A stretch of 64,000 nucleotides of DNA. Origin: Acidobacteriota bacterium (GTDB lineage Bacteria > Acidobacteriota > Terriglobia > Bryobacterales > Bryobacteraceae). The notes under the pieces are model-generated. The model was not told where the DNA came from. It saw nothing but the letters and a program-made list of their open reading frames with translations, and did no database searches. Shown here one piece after another: positions 1 to 8,740 of this stretch. Both the position numbers and the translations under genes were made by a program. The stretch lies in assembly GCA_947470805.1 (NCBI GenBank), contig CANIVU010000013.1, positions 62,001-126,000 on the forward strand, written 5' to 3'. Every line of letters starts with the position of its first letter. The first letter of the stretch is position 1.

Positions 1-2
1 TC

Positions 3-425
3 AACAGCAAGTTCGAGGGCGCCAAGCCGAGTGGGCGGATGGACTGGGCCATCTTCCGCCATGAGCACGCTACCGCCAAAGCCGGCGCCGGGTTAACGGT
101 GACCTTTGACGGGAAAGACAACCTGATATTCGGCAATGTGTCCCAGCAGACCTATCTCCAGGCAGGCCGGTGGAAGTTCGAAGCAGTTGCAGAGGCGGAT
201 GGGCTCACGACGGACCAGAGGCCGTTCTTCCGGATCGCCGATGTGGCCGACGCGCGGCGGCTGGACGTTTCGACTCCCATGGCGCCGGAGCGGATGGCGG
301 TGGAGTTCACGGTCCCGTCCGGTGGCAGCTGGGTGTCGATCACGCTCCAGCGGCGGCAGTCGGAGAAGTTTGACAACAAGATCGCCGGGACGCTCCGGTT
401 GAAAGAGGTTCGGCTTGGCCAATAG
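3..425 (+). CDS. C-terminal part of a secreted protein of unknown function (5' end outside window)
   Basis: The reading frame is open from the first bases of the window, so the gene starts upstream. An internal ATG at 39 is probably not the true start. The visible 140 or so residues look like a compact beta-rich, carbohydrate-binding-like fold: alternating hydrophobic strands, a TVTFDGKDN turn, and a region ending in SITLQRR. There is no catalytic motif in the visible part. It could be the C-terminal accessory domain of a TPR or O-antigen-type protein, but that is a guess. The last 11 bases overlap the TTG start of the racemase-like gene, so the two are probably translationally coupled. Confidence 0.6.
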   Translation, partial: NSKFEGAKPSGRMDWAIFRHEHATAKAGAGLTVTFDGKDNLIFGNVSQQTYLQAGRWKFEAVAEADGLTTDQRPFFRIADVADARRLDVSTPMAPERMAVEFTVPSGGSWVSITLQRRQSEKFDNKIAGTLRLKEVRLGQ

Positions 426-1056
426 ATTACTGCTGCTCCACGCGGCGCGGCCGTCGGTGGACCCGGTATCGGAGTTCTATCTCCGGGAGGCGGGGGACTT
501 GGCGCCGGTGAACATCCTGGACGAGGGGGTGATGGGACACCTGCGGACGCAGAACTGGGGGCGGGCGGTGACGCGACTGCGCAGCCTGATCCTGCAGGCG
601 GTGGAGGAGTACGGCGTCGACACGGTGCTTGTGACCTGTTCGGCGCTCGGGCCGGTGCAAATGACAGCGATCCGCGAAGGTTTGCCGGTGCGGGCGCTGA
701 AGATCGATGAACCGATGCTGGAACGGGCGGCGCTGACCTTCGCCGGGCCGATCGGACTGGTGGCGACGTTCCCATCGACGGTGGACACGTCGGTTGCCTG
801 GCTGCGGCATTTCCAGCCGGAAGCGGAGATTGAAGTGAGCTGCGACGCCGGTGCGCTGGAGGGATTGCTGCGCGGGGAGCGGGCCGAACACGACCGGCGG
901 CTGATCGCGGCGGCCGAGGAGATGGCGGCTCGCGGAGTCGCCGGAATCGTTTTGGCACAGGTCTCGATGGCGCGATTGGCCGAAGAAATCAGAAGCCGGA
1001 CCGGAATCCCTGTCTTAGAAAGCTTGACGACTTCATTGGCCGGGATACGCGGCTAA
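415..1056 (+). CDS. Asp/Glu/hydantoin racemase-like protein
   Basis: The 213-residue protein has the size and fold signature of the cytosolic aspartate/glutamate racemase superfamily, which interconverts amino-acid enantiomers with two cysteines as acid/base pair. The first conserved Cys is present (VTCSALGP, Cys75). Where the second is expected, in the second half of the protein (IVLAQVSMARL), there is Gln182 instead of Cys, so ordinary two-base racemisation is doubtful. One-cysteine members of the superfamily include decarboxylases and isomerases. The start is a TTG overlapping the upstream gene by 11 bases; no better start lies nearby. The substrate is unknown. Confidence 0.75.
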   Translation: MANRLLLLHAARPSVDPVSEFYLREAGDLAPVNILDEGVMGHLRTQNWGRAVTRLRSLILQAVEEYGVDTVLVTCSALGPVQMTAIREGLPVRALKIDEPMLERAALTFAGPIGLVATFPSTVDTSVAWLRHFQPEAEIEVSCDAGALEGLLRGERAEHDRRLIAAAEEMAARGVAGIVLAQVSMARLAEEIRSRTGIPVLESLTTSLAGIRG

Positions 1057-1098
1057 TGATAAGCTGTATGACCGCGCCTCACTTTTCAGCATAGAACC

Positions 1099-2604
1099 AT
1101 GCCCGCCCAGCCCACCCTCCCTAAAATCTGCATTGCCCTGGGTCTCAACACGGTTGAGAAACTGATGGCGCATGCCCGCTCTGAAGTCGAAAGCGGCGAG
1201 AAGTTCCTTGAATTCCGGTTGGACTATCTGCCGCACCCGATGGACGGCGTGAAAGCATTGCCGCGTTTCCTGGCTGAAAACCCGGAGTGCACTGTGTTGG
1301 CGACGGTTCGCCGGCACCAAAACCACGGTAAGTTCGACGGTAGCATTCCGGAACAGATCCGAATCCTGGAAGCAGCGGTGGAAGCCGGGGCCGTGGCGGT
1401 GGACCTGGAGATTGAAAGCGCCGAGAACGCCACCGATAAGTTAGAGACATTACGGAACGGCTGTAAGTTAGTCATCAGCTACCATAACTTCGAGGGCACG
1501 CCCTCCATTGAACCGGTGTTCAAACGGATGGCTAAGATTCCGGCTTACGCCTATAAGATTGTGACCACGGCGAAGAAGCCGAGCGACGCCCAGAAGATGC
1601 TGGCGTTGGCCAAGGCGCATCCGCGCGAGAAGCTGATCGTGCTGGCGATGGGTGAGCCCGGTTTTTCGACGCGGGTGCTGGCGCCAGCGTTTGGCGGGTT
1701 GTACACCTACGCGGCGCCGAACGCGGCGGAGGGCACGGCTTCGGGTCAGGTGAGCGCGCGGATGTTGCGGCACCTGTACCGCGTAGACAAGTTCACCAAG
1801 GCGGCCAAGATCTATGGGGTGGTGGCCGATCCGGTTCGCCATTCCATTTCGCCGAACGTTCATAACCGGGCATTCCAGAGCAAGCGGATGGATGCGGTGT
1901 ACCTGCCGTTCCTGGTGCACGGGAACCAGTTGAAGGACTTCTTTGTGATGGCCGATGCGATGCCGCTTTCCGGGGCGAGCATCACGATTCCGCACAAACA
2001 GAAGGTGATCCGGTATCTGGACACGGTGGAGCCGCTGGCCAAGCGGATTGGCGCGGTGAACACGATTTGGAAGAAGGCCGGGAAGTGGCGCGGGACGAAC
2101 ACGGACGCCGAGGGCGTGACGGTGCCGCTGGCGAAACGGCTGAAGCTGGGGAAATCGACGGCTCTGATTGTCGGCAATGGCGGGGCGGCGCGTGGCGCGG
2201 CGTTTGCGCTAGCTGACGCGGGCGCGAAGGTATCGCTGGTGGGCCGGAACCTGGACCGGGTTCGGGCGCTGGCGCGGATCTGTAACGGGGAGCCGTTGTC
2301 GCGCGAGGTGGCCTCAACGCGTATGTTCGACGTGGTGGTGCACTGCACGCCGATGGGGATGTGGCCGCACGCCGATGAGTGCTTCTTTGACGACCGTATC
2401 CCGGGCAAGTTGGTGTTCGACATGGTCTACAACCCGCGGGAGACGAAGCTGCTGAAGATGGCCAAGGACCAGGGCGCGGAGACGATTGACGGGCTGGCGA
2501 TGTTCCTGGAGCAGGCGGCGCGGCAGTTTGAGATCTTCACGGGAGAGACGGCGCCGCGAGCGGTGATGGAGAAGGCGGCGATCGAGTCTTTGGCCGGGCA
2601 CTAG
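1099..2604 (+). CDS. aroDE: Bifunctional 3-dehydroquinate dehydratase (type I) / shikimate dehydrogenase
   Basis: A cytosolic two-domain enzyme for steps 3 and 4 of the shikimate pathway. Residues 1-230 are a type I dehydroquinase with the EFRLDYL strand (residues 38-44), the active-site His129 in SYHNFEGTP and the Schiff-base Lys153 in AYKIVTT. Residues 235-501 are a shikimate dehydrogenase with the substrate motif HSISPNVHN (248-256), catalytic Lys300 in ITIPHK, NTD at 334-336, and the NADP-binding loop GNGGAARG (359-366). All key residues are intact. This fusion is known in plants and several bacterial phyla. The ATG at 1099 is the first start that leaves a complete dehydroquinase N-terminus. 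Confidence 0.96.
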   Translation: MPAQPTLPKICIALGLNTVEKLMAHARSEVESGEKFLEFRLDYLPHPMDGVKALPRFLAENPECTVLATVRRHQNHGKFDGSIPEQIRILEAAVEAGAVAVDLEIESAENATDKLETLRNGCKLVISYHNFEGTPSIEPVFKRMAKIPAYAYKIVTTAKKPSDAQKMLALAKAHPREKLIVLAMGEPGFSTRVLAPAFGGLYTYAAPNAAEGTASGQVSARMLRHLYRVDKFTKAAKIYGVVADPVRHSISPNVHNRAFQSKRMDAVYLPFLVHGNQLKDFFVMADAMPLSGASITIPHKQKVIRYLDTVEPLAKRIGAVNTIWKKAGKWRGTNTDAEGVTVPLAKRLKLGKSTALIVGNGGAARGAAFALADAGAKVSLVGRNLDRVRALARICNGEPLSREVASTRMFDVVVHCTPMGMWPHADECFFDDRIPGKLVFDMVYNPRETKLLKMAKDQGAETIDGLAMFLEQAARQFEIFTGETAPRAVMEKAAIESLAGH

Positions 2605-2623
2605 TTTCGGCTAGAATTGCCAT

Positions 2624-4235
2624 ATGCGGCGACGAGAATTGGCTTGGGCTTTGTTTGCGGGCGCGACCGTTGCCCCCGCTCAGACCACGACGGCGGCCGA
2701 TGAGCTGACGGCGCGGCGGGAACAGGTCAAGGCGAATGGCGTCGCGCTGGCGAAGTTCGAGATCCCGATGGCGACGGAGCCGGCCTTTGCCTTCAAAGCC
2801 TATTAGTTCCCCCGATGTGTTCTGGCTCTCCATTGGGGAGCTGCATGCCAAGCTGGCCGCCAAAGAGTTCTCGTGTCAGGAGCTGACCAAGGCGTGGCTG
2901 GAACGGCTGGAGAAGCTCGGTCCGAAGTACAACGCGCTGGCGCTTTCGTTGCGGAAACCTTCGATTTCGAAGGCCAAGGATATCGACAAGGAATTGAAGC
3001 GGGACCGGGTTCGGGGGCCGCTGCAGGGCATCCCGTATGGCGCGAAGGACCTGGTTAGTTTTGCCAAGTTTCCGACAGCTTGGGGCGCGAAGCCGTATGC
3101 CGGGCAGGTCTTTGACGACCATGCGCGGGTGGTGAAGAAGCTTGATTCGGCGGGTTCGATTTGCGTGGGCAAGCTGGCGATGGTGGAGTTGGCCGGGGGC
3201 GGCGGGTACCGGTATGCCGCGGCATCGGTGAACGGGCCGGGGTTGAATCCGTGGGATACAGGACGGTGGGCTGGGGGTTCTTCGAGCGGGCCGGGATCGG
3301 CGGTGGCGGCGGGGTTGGTTCCTTTTGCGCTGGGCTCGGAGACGTGGGGTTCGATTGTGACTCCGGCGGCGTTTTGTGGTGTCACTGGATTGCGGCCCAC
3401 TTATGGGTTGGTGAGCCGGGCGGGGGCGATGGCGTTGTCGTGGACGCTGGATAAGATCGGGCCGATGTGCCGGTCGGCAGTGGACTGCGGGATTGTGCTG
3501 GCGGCGATTGCGGGCGGGGATTCGGACGACCCGGGGTCGGCGGGGAAATCGTTCTACTACGCGCCGGAGTATGTGCGGCCGAACAAGGAGATCACGGTTG
3601 GGTACGCGCCGCGGGACCTGGAACTGATTGCCGACCGGGAGGTGGCGAAGGTGTTTGCCGACACCTACGCGGCGTTCCGGGAGATGGGCTTTACGATGAA
3701 GGAAGTGTCCTTGCCGGAGATGCCTTACGGGGCCGCAGCGAGCACGATTATCGGGTGCGAGGCGTCGTCGATTTTCGAGGATTTGATTGCGTCGGGCAAG
3801 GTGGAGCAGTTGGCGGATCAGAATCAGATTCTGGGTTTGAAGGCCTCCTTCGACTATTCGGCGCGGGATTATTTGAAGGCCATGCGGGTGCGGCGGCTGG
3901 TGCAGGAGATGTTTGGGAAGGTGTTTGACGGGGTGGATGTGTTGCTGGCGCCGAGCCGGATTAACGTGGCCTCGCCGGTGGCGCAGGACATGGACGCCGA
4001 TGCGGGGATTGTGAATCGCGGGGTGACGCTGCCGACGCGGGGGCTGCGGGATTTGAGCGCGGCGGGGAACCTGGCGGGGTTGCCGGGGCTGTCGATGCCG
4101 TGCGGGTTTGTGGGCGGGTTGCCGTTGGGGATCAGCGTGGTTTCGCGGCCGTTCCAGGAGAATCTGATTCTGGGAATGGGGCAGAGATATCAGGAGCGGA
4201 CGGACTGGCACAAGCGGCGTCCGAAGGTGGATTAG
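2624..4235 (+). CDS. Amidase signature family hydrolase, frameshifted near its N-terminus
   Basis: The catalytic core hydrolyses amide bonds with a Ser-cisSer-Lys triad. Visible are the Lys in YGAKDLV, the glycine/serine stretch GGSSSGPGSA, and the nucleophile segment GSETWGSIVTPA; a long C-terminal half follows to 4235. The natural N-terminus appears to start at 2624 (MRRRELAWALFAG, a signal or Tat-like leader). That frame runs through ...ATEPAFAFKAY and hits a TAG at 2804, while the amidase body continues in the +1 frame from about 2807 (PDVFWLSIGELHAKL). So a single-base change near 2800-2806 separates leader from enzyme. It may be a real mutation, a sequencing error, or the body may be translated from a GTG at 2817. 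An ATG at 2736 in the body frame gives an Arg-rich start that looks like out-of-frame leader sequence. Confidence 0.8.
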
Positions 4236-4241
4236 TAACTC

Positions 4242-4757
4242 ATGGAGACATTACCGGACTTACTGCGGTGGGGCATGTTTGTGTTGGCGATTGTTTCGTC
4301 ACTTACTGACTTGCGGGACCGCACGATTCCTAACTGGCTGACGATTCCTGTTACTGTGTTCGCGCTGGGGGCGCGGTGGTATGTGGGCGGCTGGGAGATG
4401 TTGAAGGTGGGTTTGTTCGGGTTCTTGGTGGGGTTTGGCGTGTACTTCCTGTTCTTCCTGGTGGGCGGGCGCGGTGGCGGGGATGTGAAGCTGATGGGGG
4501 CGTATGGGGCGTTGATGGGAACGCTGAATTGGGTGGTTTTGGGGATTCTTTCGGGGATTCTGGCGGGGATTGTGGCGGTGATTATGATTGTGGCTAAAGG
4601 GCGGGTGAAGCAGACTTGGGCCAATATTCGCGGGATTGCGGGGAAGGACCGGGTGACGTTGGAGTCGGCCGATGCGCTGTCGATGCCGCATGGGACGGTC
4701 ACGGCGGTGCCGGCGCTGTTGATGGCTTGGGCGTTTGGGATTAAAGCGGTGGTGTAG
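4242..4757 (+). CDS. Prepilin peptidase, A24 family (CpaA-like)
   Basis: A small polytopic inner-membrane aspartyl protease of 171 residues that would cut the leader of type IV or Flp-type prepilins. The two catalytic aspartates are in LTDLRDR (Asp23) and in the GxGD motif GGGDVKLMG (Asp81). Hydrophobic segments lie at roughly residues 8-22, 33-48, 58-75 and 100-117, with another at the C-terminus. It lacks the N-terminal methyltransferase domain of PilD, so it resembles CpaA/TadV-type peptidases. No pilin gene is nearby. It starts six bases after the amidase stop and its 3' end overlaps the convergent small gene by 17 bases. Confidence 0.88.
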   Translation: METLPDLLRWGMFVLAIVSSLTDLRDRTIPNWLTIPVTVFALGARWYVGGWEMLKVGLFGFLVGFGVYFLFFLVGGRGGGDVKLMGAYGALMGTLNWVVLGILSGILAGIVAVIMIVAKGRVKQTWANIRGIAGKDRVTLESADALSMPHGTVTAVPALLMAWAFGIKAVV

Positions 4758-5094
4758 TGGGCCGTTGGGGCCCCGTTTGGAATTGCTCCCAGAGTTCGCG
4801 CGCTGCCGTGCCCAGGGCGGAGCGGAGGTCAATGTCCGCGGGAAGATTTTCAAATATTCCCAGGACGAGGAAGTCGGGTAAGTCGCCGGAGCCTGTGGCG
4901 AGTTCGTCAAATAGTGCGTGCGCGCGTTTCCAGAGTGAACGGTCACCTCGGTTATTTGTGAGGTGGACGGAGAATGCACCGTACAGGCAATAGGGTGTGG
5001 AATCCCCGTCGTCTAACTGTGCTTTCAGCTCGGGGAAGTGACGCCAGAGAACTTCCGTTGGGTCGGGCTTCGGAATGAGGACGAAATTGGTCAT
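4741..5094 (-). CDS. Small conserved protein of unknown function
   Basis: A 117-residue soluble protein beginning MTNFVLIPKPDPTEVLWRHF, with no signal peptide or membrane segment. It is acidic and helical, with a central DGDSTPYCLYGAFSVHL segment and a TTPPL tail. The length and composition recall small DUF7674-like or immunity-type proteins, but I cannot assign a family firmly. The ATG at 5094 is chosen because the upstream frame is Arg/Pro-rich antisense sequence of the neighbouring gene. It lies two bases downstream of the next minus-strand gene, so the two are probably co-transcribed. Confidence 0.6.
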   Translation of the reverse strand: MTNFVLIPKPDPTEVLWRHFPELKAQLDDGDSTPYCLYGAFSVHLTNNRGDRSLWKRAHALFDELATGSGDLPDFLVLGIFENLPADIDLRSALGTAARELWEQFQTGPQRPTTPPL

Positions 5095-5096
5095 TA

Positions 5097-6218
5097 TCAG
5101 TCGGGAGATTTGCGGGGTTCGCCGAGTTGGAAGCGGACGGTTACGTCGGCGGTGCCGGCGGGGACTTGGGATTCGAGGTAGGGCGTGGCGCGGATGGAGA
5201 GGGTGTGTTTTTTGCCGGGGCGATCGAGGTAGGCGGCGCGGCCGTTTTTGTCGGTGATGAGGCGGGTTAGATAGGGCAGTTCGGGTTCGGAGATGTTGAC
5301 TTCGATTTCGGCGGCGGGGGTTCCGTTGGCGGCGGTGACTTCGACGTCGATGATGCGGGTGGGGCCGAGGTTGGGGATGAGGACTTCGAGGCCGGTGATG
5401 TCGCGCTGGGCGCGGAGGATGATGGGGGCGGGGTAGGTGTATTGGTCGGTGCGGAGATGGTAGTCGCCGGGGGCAACGTTGATGAATTCGAAGGAGCCGT
5501 CGCGGGCGGTTTTGTCTGCTTGGGAGAAGGTATCGTCGTCTCGGAGAAAGACCAGGACGCCGGGGACGGGGCGGCCGTCGGGTTGGACGAGCCGGCCGCT
5601 CACGTGGGTGTTGGCGGGGAGTGGGAACGTCTGGTCGTCGCAGGCGCCGTCGAAGCGGAGGTAGCTGAGGAACTCCTGGTGGCCGGGGGCGGTGGCGCGG
5701 ATCGTGTAGGCACCGGCGGGGAGGATGTGGACTTCGAAATGGCCGGATTCGTTGGCGCGGATGACGCGGTTGGCGTTGGATCCTTCGATTTTCACTTCGG
5801 CGCCGGGGACGGGGATGCGGCCAACGTGGCCGGAGAAGACATCGCCGGTGAGGCGGCCTCTGGGGGGATTGGCGAGGTCGCGGCGGATTTGTTCGCCGAG
5901 GCCGGGATGGCGGGCGGCCAGGAGGGAGGCGGAGCAGACGCCGTCGGTAAGATCCGATTGGGTGAAAACGAAGGTTTGGGCGCCGGGTTGGTAGAGGTTG
6001 GTGTATTCGGTGAGACGGATGAGCTGTTCGGTGGTGCCAGGGAGGAGGCCTTTGTAGTTCTCGATGACACGCAGGCGGGCGAGGCTGTTTTTGATCTCGA
6101 TTGTCTCGCCGAGGAAAGCGACGGGGTAGTGGGTGAGACGGTCGCAGAGGGAGATCTGGGCGCAGTCGTCGGCGATGAGGGGGAGGGCGCAGAGGAGGGC
6201 GAGGTGGCGGGCGGCCAT
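5097..6218 (-). CDS. Secreted carboxypeptidase-regulatory-like domain protein
   Basis: A 373-residue exported protein with a short leader (MAARHLALLCALPLIA). An NTR/TIMP-like N-terminal region follows (VAFLGETIEIKNS...RVIENYKG), then two or three beta-sandwich carboxypeptidase-regulatory repeats, recognisable from the GxV..G.PVPGA/GVLVFL...G.F.F..V.PG.Y pattern. No catalytic domain is present, so it is likely structural or binding. It is a paralogue of the divergent gene starting at 6251: both pair a FLG/FVG...V.E..KG N-terminus with the same repeats. The intergenic space is only about 30 bases. Confidence 0.72.
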   Translation of the reverse strand: MAARHLALLCALPLIADDCAQISLCDRLTHYPVAFLGETIEIKNSLARLRVIENYKGLLPGTTEQLIRLTEYTNLYQPGAQTFVFTQSDLTDGVCSASLLAARHPGLGEQIRRDLANPPRGRLTGDVFSGHVGRIPVPGAEVKIEGSNANRVIRANESGHFEVHILPAGAYTIRATAPGHQEFLSYLRFDGACDDQTFPLPANTHVSGRLVQPDGRPVPGVLVFLRDDDTFSQADKTARDGSFEFINVAPGDYHLRTDQYTYPAPIILRAQRDITGLEVLIPNLGPTRIIDVEVTAANGTPAAEIEVNISEPELPYLTRLITDKNGRAAYLDRPGKKHTLSIRATPYLESQVPAGTADVTVRFQLGEPRKSPD

Positions 6219-6250
6219 GCATGGAGGGTAACATTTGGGTGCGGCTACTT

Positions 6251-7612
6251 ATGCGGACTTTGCTGTTACTACTGGTTACGGGGATTGGCGCTTGGGGGTG
6301 CAGTTGCTCCGTGTTGCCGTCGGCGAAGGGGGCGTGGGAGGAGTCGCCGATGGTGTTTGTGGGGCGGGTGGAGGCGGCGAGCTTTGCGCAGATGGAAATC
6401 GGCGAGCAGACCGCGCGGGTACGGGTGGAGGAGGCGTTTAAGGGAACACGATCTGGCGCGATTTTAGAGTTGGACCAGCCGGGGCATAATTGCGAGCCAG
6501 AGTTCAAGGAGGGCGAACGGGTGTTGTTCTATCTGCACCCTGCCAAGAGTGCCGGCAAGTGGGAGGCGTGGGGGTGTCATCGGACACAACCCGCCGATTC
6601 GGCCGCGGACGATCTTCTGTTTCTGCGAGGGCTGCCCGGGACTGCGAAGGGAAACCGGCTTTCCGGTGAAGTAACGCTGATGGATTCGGAGTGGAAGACG
6701 CTGCGGAATTTGGCGGGAGTGAAGGTGCGGATACAGAGCGGATCGACGTTGGTGGAAACGGTAACCAACGGCGATGGGTTGTATGAGATGTATAACCTGC
6801 CGCCGGGCAAGTACACGGTGCAGGCGGAGTTGCCGAAGGGGACAAAAGTCCGCCACCTGGATATGGCGGGCGCCGGGGGGCGGAGGGGGCAATCGGCATC
6901 GAGCGAAGTGGAACTTAGGGCGACGAATGGGGTGAGCGTTGGGTTTTGGCTGACGCCGGACAACTCCCTGAGCGGGCGGGTGGTGGATCCGGAGGGGAAG
7001 CCGATGCCGGGTGTTTGTGTGGACCTGGAACTGACCGACGCCCCGGAGAAACAATTGCTGTTTGCGTTTGAGTGTACGAAAGACGACGGCGTCTTTACGA
7101 TGCGTAATGCGCCGACAGGGACGGTGCGGGTGGTGGCGAACAAGCGAGGAGACCGTTCGGGAAAGACGCCGTTTGGCAAGGTCTATTACCCGGGTACGGA
7201 GGACGCGAGCAAAGCGAGCGTGGTGACGATCCGGGACGGAGAGAAGGTGGAAGGTGTGGAGATTCGGATTCCGCGGCTGGACAAACGGATCTTTGTCACC
7301 GGCCGAGTTGTGTACCGGGACGGGACGCCGGCGAAGAAGATATCGGTGGAGTTGGCGAATGGCAACTATGGCGTCCGGCTGGTTGAGACAGACGAAAACG
7401 GGGCGTTTCGGGCTCCGCTGTTGATGGGGAAGGCCGGACGGATTTATGGGGCGCTGAACCTTTACGGGCCGATTGTGTCGCGGTGCGAGGAGTATGCGAA
7501 GCTGGCGTTGGGACGCGGGTTCTTGACTGTTCGGACGCCAGAGGTTGCGTTTGCGGGCGACGCGGATTTAGCCGATGTGGTGTTGACGCTGCCGGTGGGG
7601 GCCTGCCGGTAG
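6251..7612 (+). CDS. Secreted or lipoprotein-type carboxypeptidase-regulatory-like protein
   Basis: A 453-residue exported protein. The ATG at 6251 is preferred because it opens directly into a hydrophobic leader (MRTLLLLLVTGIGAWGCSCS). The more upstream ATG at 6221 would put ten polar residues in front of it. The GCSC cluster could be a lipobox or the cysteine start of an NTR/TIMP-like domain, which continues as MVFVGRVEAA...RVRVEEAFKG. Three carboxypeptidase-regulatory beta-sandwich repeats follow, with motifs such as LYEMYNLPPGKYTV and GRVVDPEGKPMPGV. Divergent from, and paralogous to, the gene at 5097-6218. Function unknown, probably cell-surface. Confidence 0.72.
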   Translation: MRTLLLLLVTGIGAWGCSCSVLPSAKGAWEESPMVFVGRVEAASFAQMEIGEQTARVRVEEAFKGTRSGAILELDQPGHNCEPEFKEGERVLFYLHPAKSAGKWEAWGCHRTQPADSAADDLLFLRGLPGTAKGNRLSGEVTLMDSEWKTLRNLAGVKVRIQSGSTLVETVTNGDGLYEMYNLPPGKYTVQAELPKGTKVRHLDMAGAGGRRGQSASSEVELRATNGVSVGFWLTPDNSLSGRVVDPEGKPMPGVCVDLELTDAPEKQLLFAFECTKDDGVFTMRNAPTGTVRVVANKRGDRSGKTPFGKVYYPGTEDASKASVVTIRDGEKVEGVEIRIPRLDKRIFVTGRVVYRDGTPAKKISVELANGNYGVRLVETDENGAFRAPLLMGKAGRIYGALNLYGPIVSRCEEYAKLALGRGFLTVRTPEVAFAGDADLADVVLTLPVGACR

Positions 7613-7616
7613 TTTT

Positions 7617-8738
7617 TTATTGATAGACGGCGTGTTCGAAGGCATGCAGGGCGGCGATGGAAGGCTCGTCGAAGAAGGGCGCGGTTTGCATGAGCATGAC
7701 GGCGCAGAGGTTGGATTTGGGATCGATCCAGAAGAAGGTATTCCAGAAGCCGGCCCAGGCGAGGCTGCCGGCGGCGCGGCCGCCTTTGTAGGGCGTTTCG
7801 TTGATCTGGAAGCCGAGGCCGAACTTGTCGTGGGCTTCGAGATGGAAGCCGAAATCGCGGGTCAGCGTCTGGTTCGTGCTCACCATTTTCCGGATGCTGA
7901 GGGCGCCGATTTGGTTGTGGCGCATGGCGGCGATGGACTCGGGTTTGAGGACCGACTTATTGCCGTTCAGGAACATCTGCATGAACTTGACGTAGTCCGC
8001 CGCGGTGCTCACCAAGCCGCCTCCGCCGGAGGGCGAGATCTTGGCGGGCATGGGGACGCGCTCCTCTTTCCAGGTGCCGTCGGGCTGGCGGACGCCGCGG
8101 GGGGCGAGGCGTTGTTGGAGCGCCTGATTGGGCGTGAACGTCGTCTCGCGCATGTTGAGCGGGGCGAAGATGTTGGCTTGGAAGTATTGCTCCAGGGTCT
8201 GTTTCGACAGGCGTTCGACGACTTTACCGATGACGTCGACGTTGGTGCCGTACTGCCATTTTGTGCCGGGCTCGAAGAGGAGCGGCGGTTCCCCGCCCCC
8301 GTATTGGGCGAGGTTCGAGTCCCAACTGGTGTAGCCAAAACCGGCGGTGTGGGAGAGGAGTTGACGGATCGTCGGCTGGCGGCGGGCGGGCGTGAGGATG
8401 GGCTTTTTGTTGGCGTCGAAGCCGGTGAGCACCTTTAGTTTTGCCAGTTCGGGGAGGTACTTTTCGATGGGGTCATCGAGGTGGAGTTCTCCCTTTTCGA
8501 CGAGCTGCATGGCGGCGGTGGAGGTGACCGGCTTGGTCATGGAATGGATGCGGAAGACCGTGTCCATGGCCACGTTGCCGTAGGCGCCTTGGAAGGTGAT
8601 TTCGTTCGACGAGGCCACCATGGCGACGGCGCCGGGGACTCCTTTGGGGCCGACCGCGGCTTGGAGCGCGGTGCCGATGGGCCGTCCGGCGCCGTGTAGC
8701 AGGGCGGCGGGAAGAGTCAGAAGAAGGCGGCGTTGCAT
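7617..8738 (-). CDS. Serine hydrolase, beta-lactamase / esterase (class C-like) family
   Basis: A 373-residue exported enzyme with the penicillin-binding fold. The nucleophile motif SxxK is S66-M-T-K69 (RIHSMTKP); the tyrosine motif is in WQYGTN (Tyr163), and an LLSHTAGFGY block is typical of EstB-like esterases. A short leader (MQRRLLLTLPAALLHGAG) fits secretion. The start at 8738 lies two bases after the stop of the glycosidase-like gene, so it closes a probable four-gene transcription unit with the TonB receptor and the isomerase. The substrate is unknown; an ester or peptide is more likely than a beta-lactam in this context. Confidence 0.87.
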   Translation of the reverse strand: MQRRLLLTLPAALLHGAGRPIGTALQAAVGPKGVPGAVAMVASSNEITFQGAYGNVAMDTVFRIHSMTKPVTSTAAMQLVEKGELHLDDPIEKYLPELAKLKVLTGFDANKKPILTPARRQPTIRQLLSHTAGFGYTSWDSNLAQYGGGEPPLLFEPGTKWQYGTNVDVIGKVVERLSKQTLEQYFQANIFAPLNMRETTFTPNQALQQRLAPRGVRQPDGTWKEERVPMPAKISPSGGGGLVSTAADYVKFMQMFLNGNKSVLKPESIAAMRHNQIGALSIRKMVSTNQTLTRDFGFHLEAHDKFGLGFQINETPYKGGRAAGSLAWAGFWNTFFWIDPKSNLCAVMLMQTAPFFDEPSIAALHAFEHAVYQ

Positions 8739-8740
8739 GG

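Noticed and set aside
7617-8738. True antibiotic-resistance beta-lactamase
   Set aside because: The motifs fit class C-like esterases as well, and the operon context is carbohydrate use, so only the superfamily is claimed.
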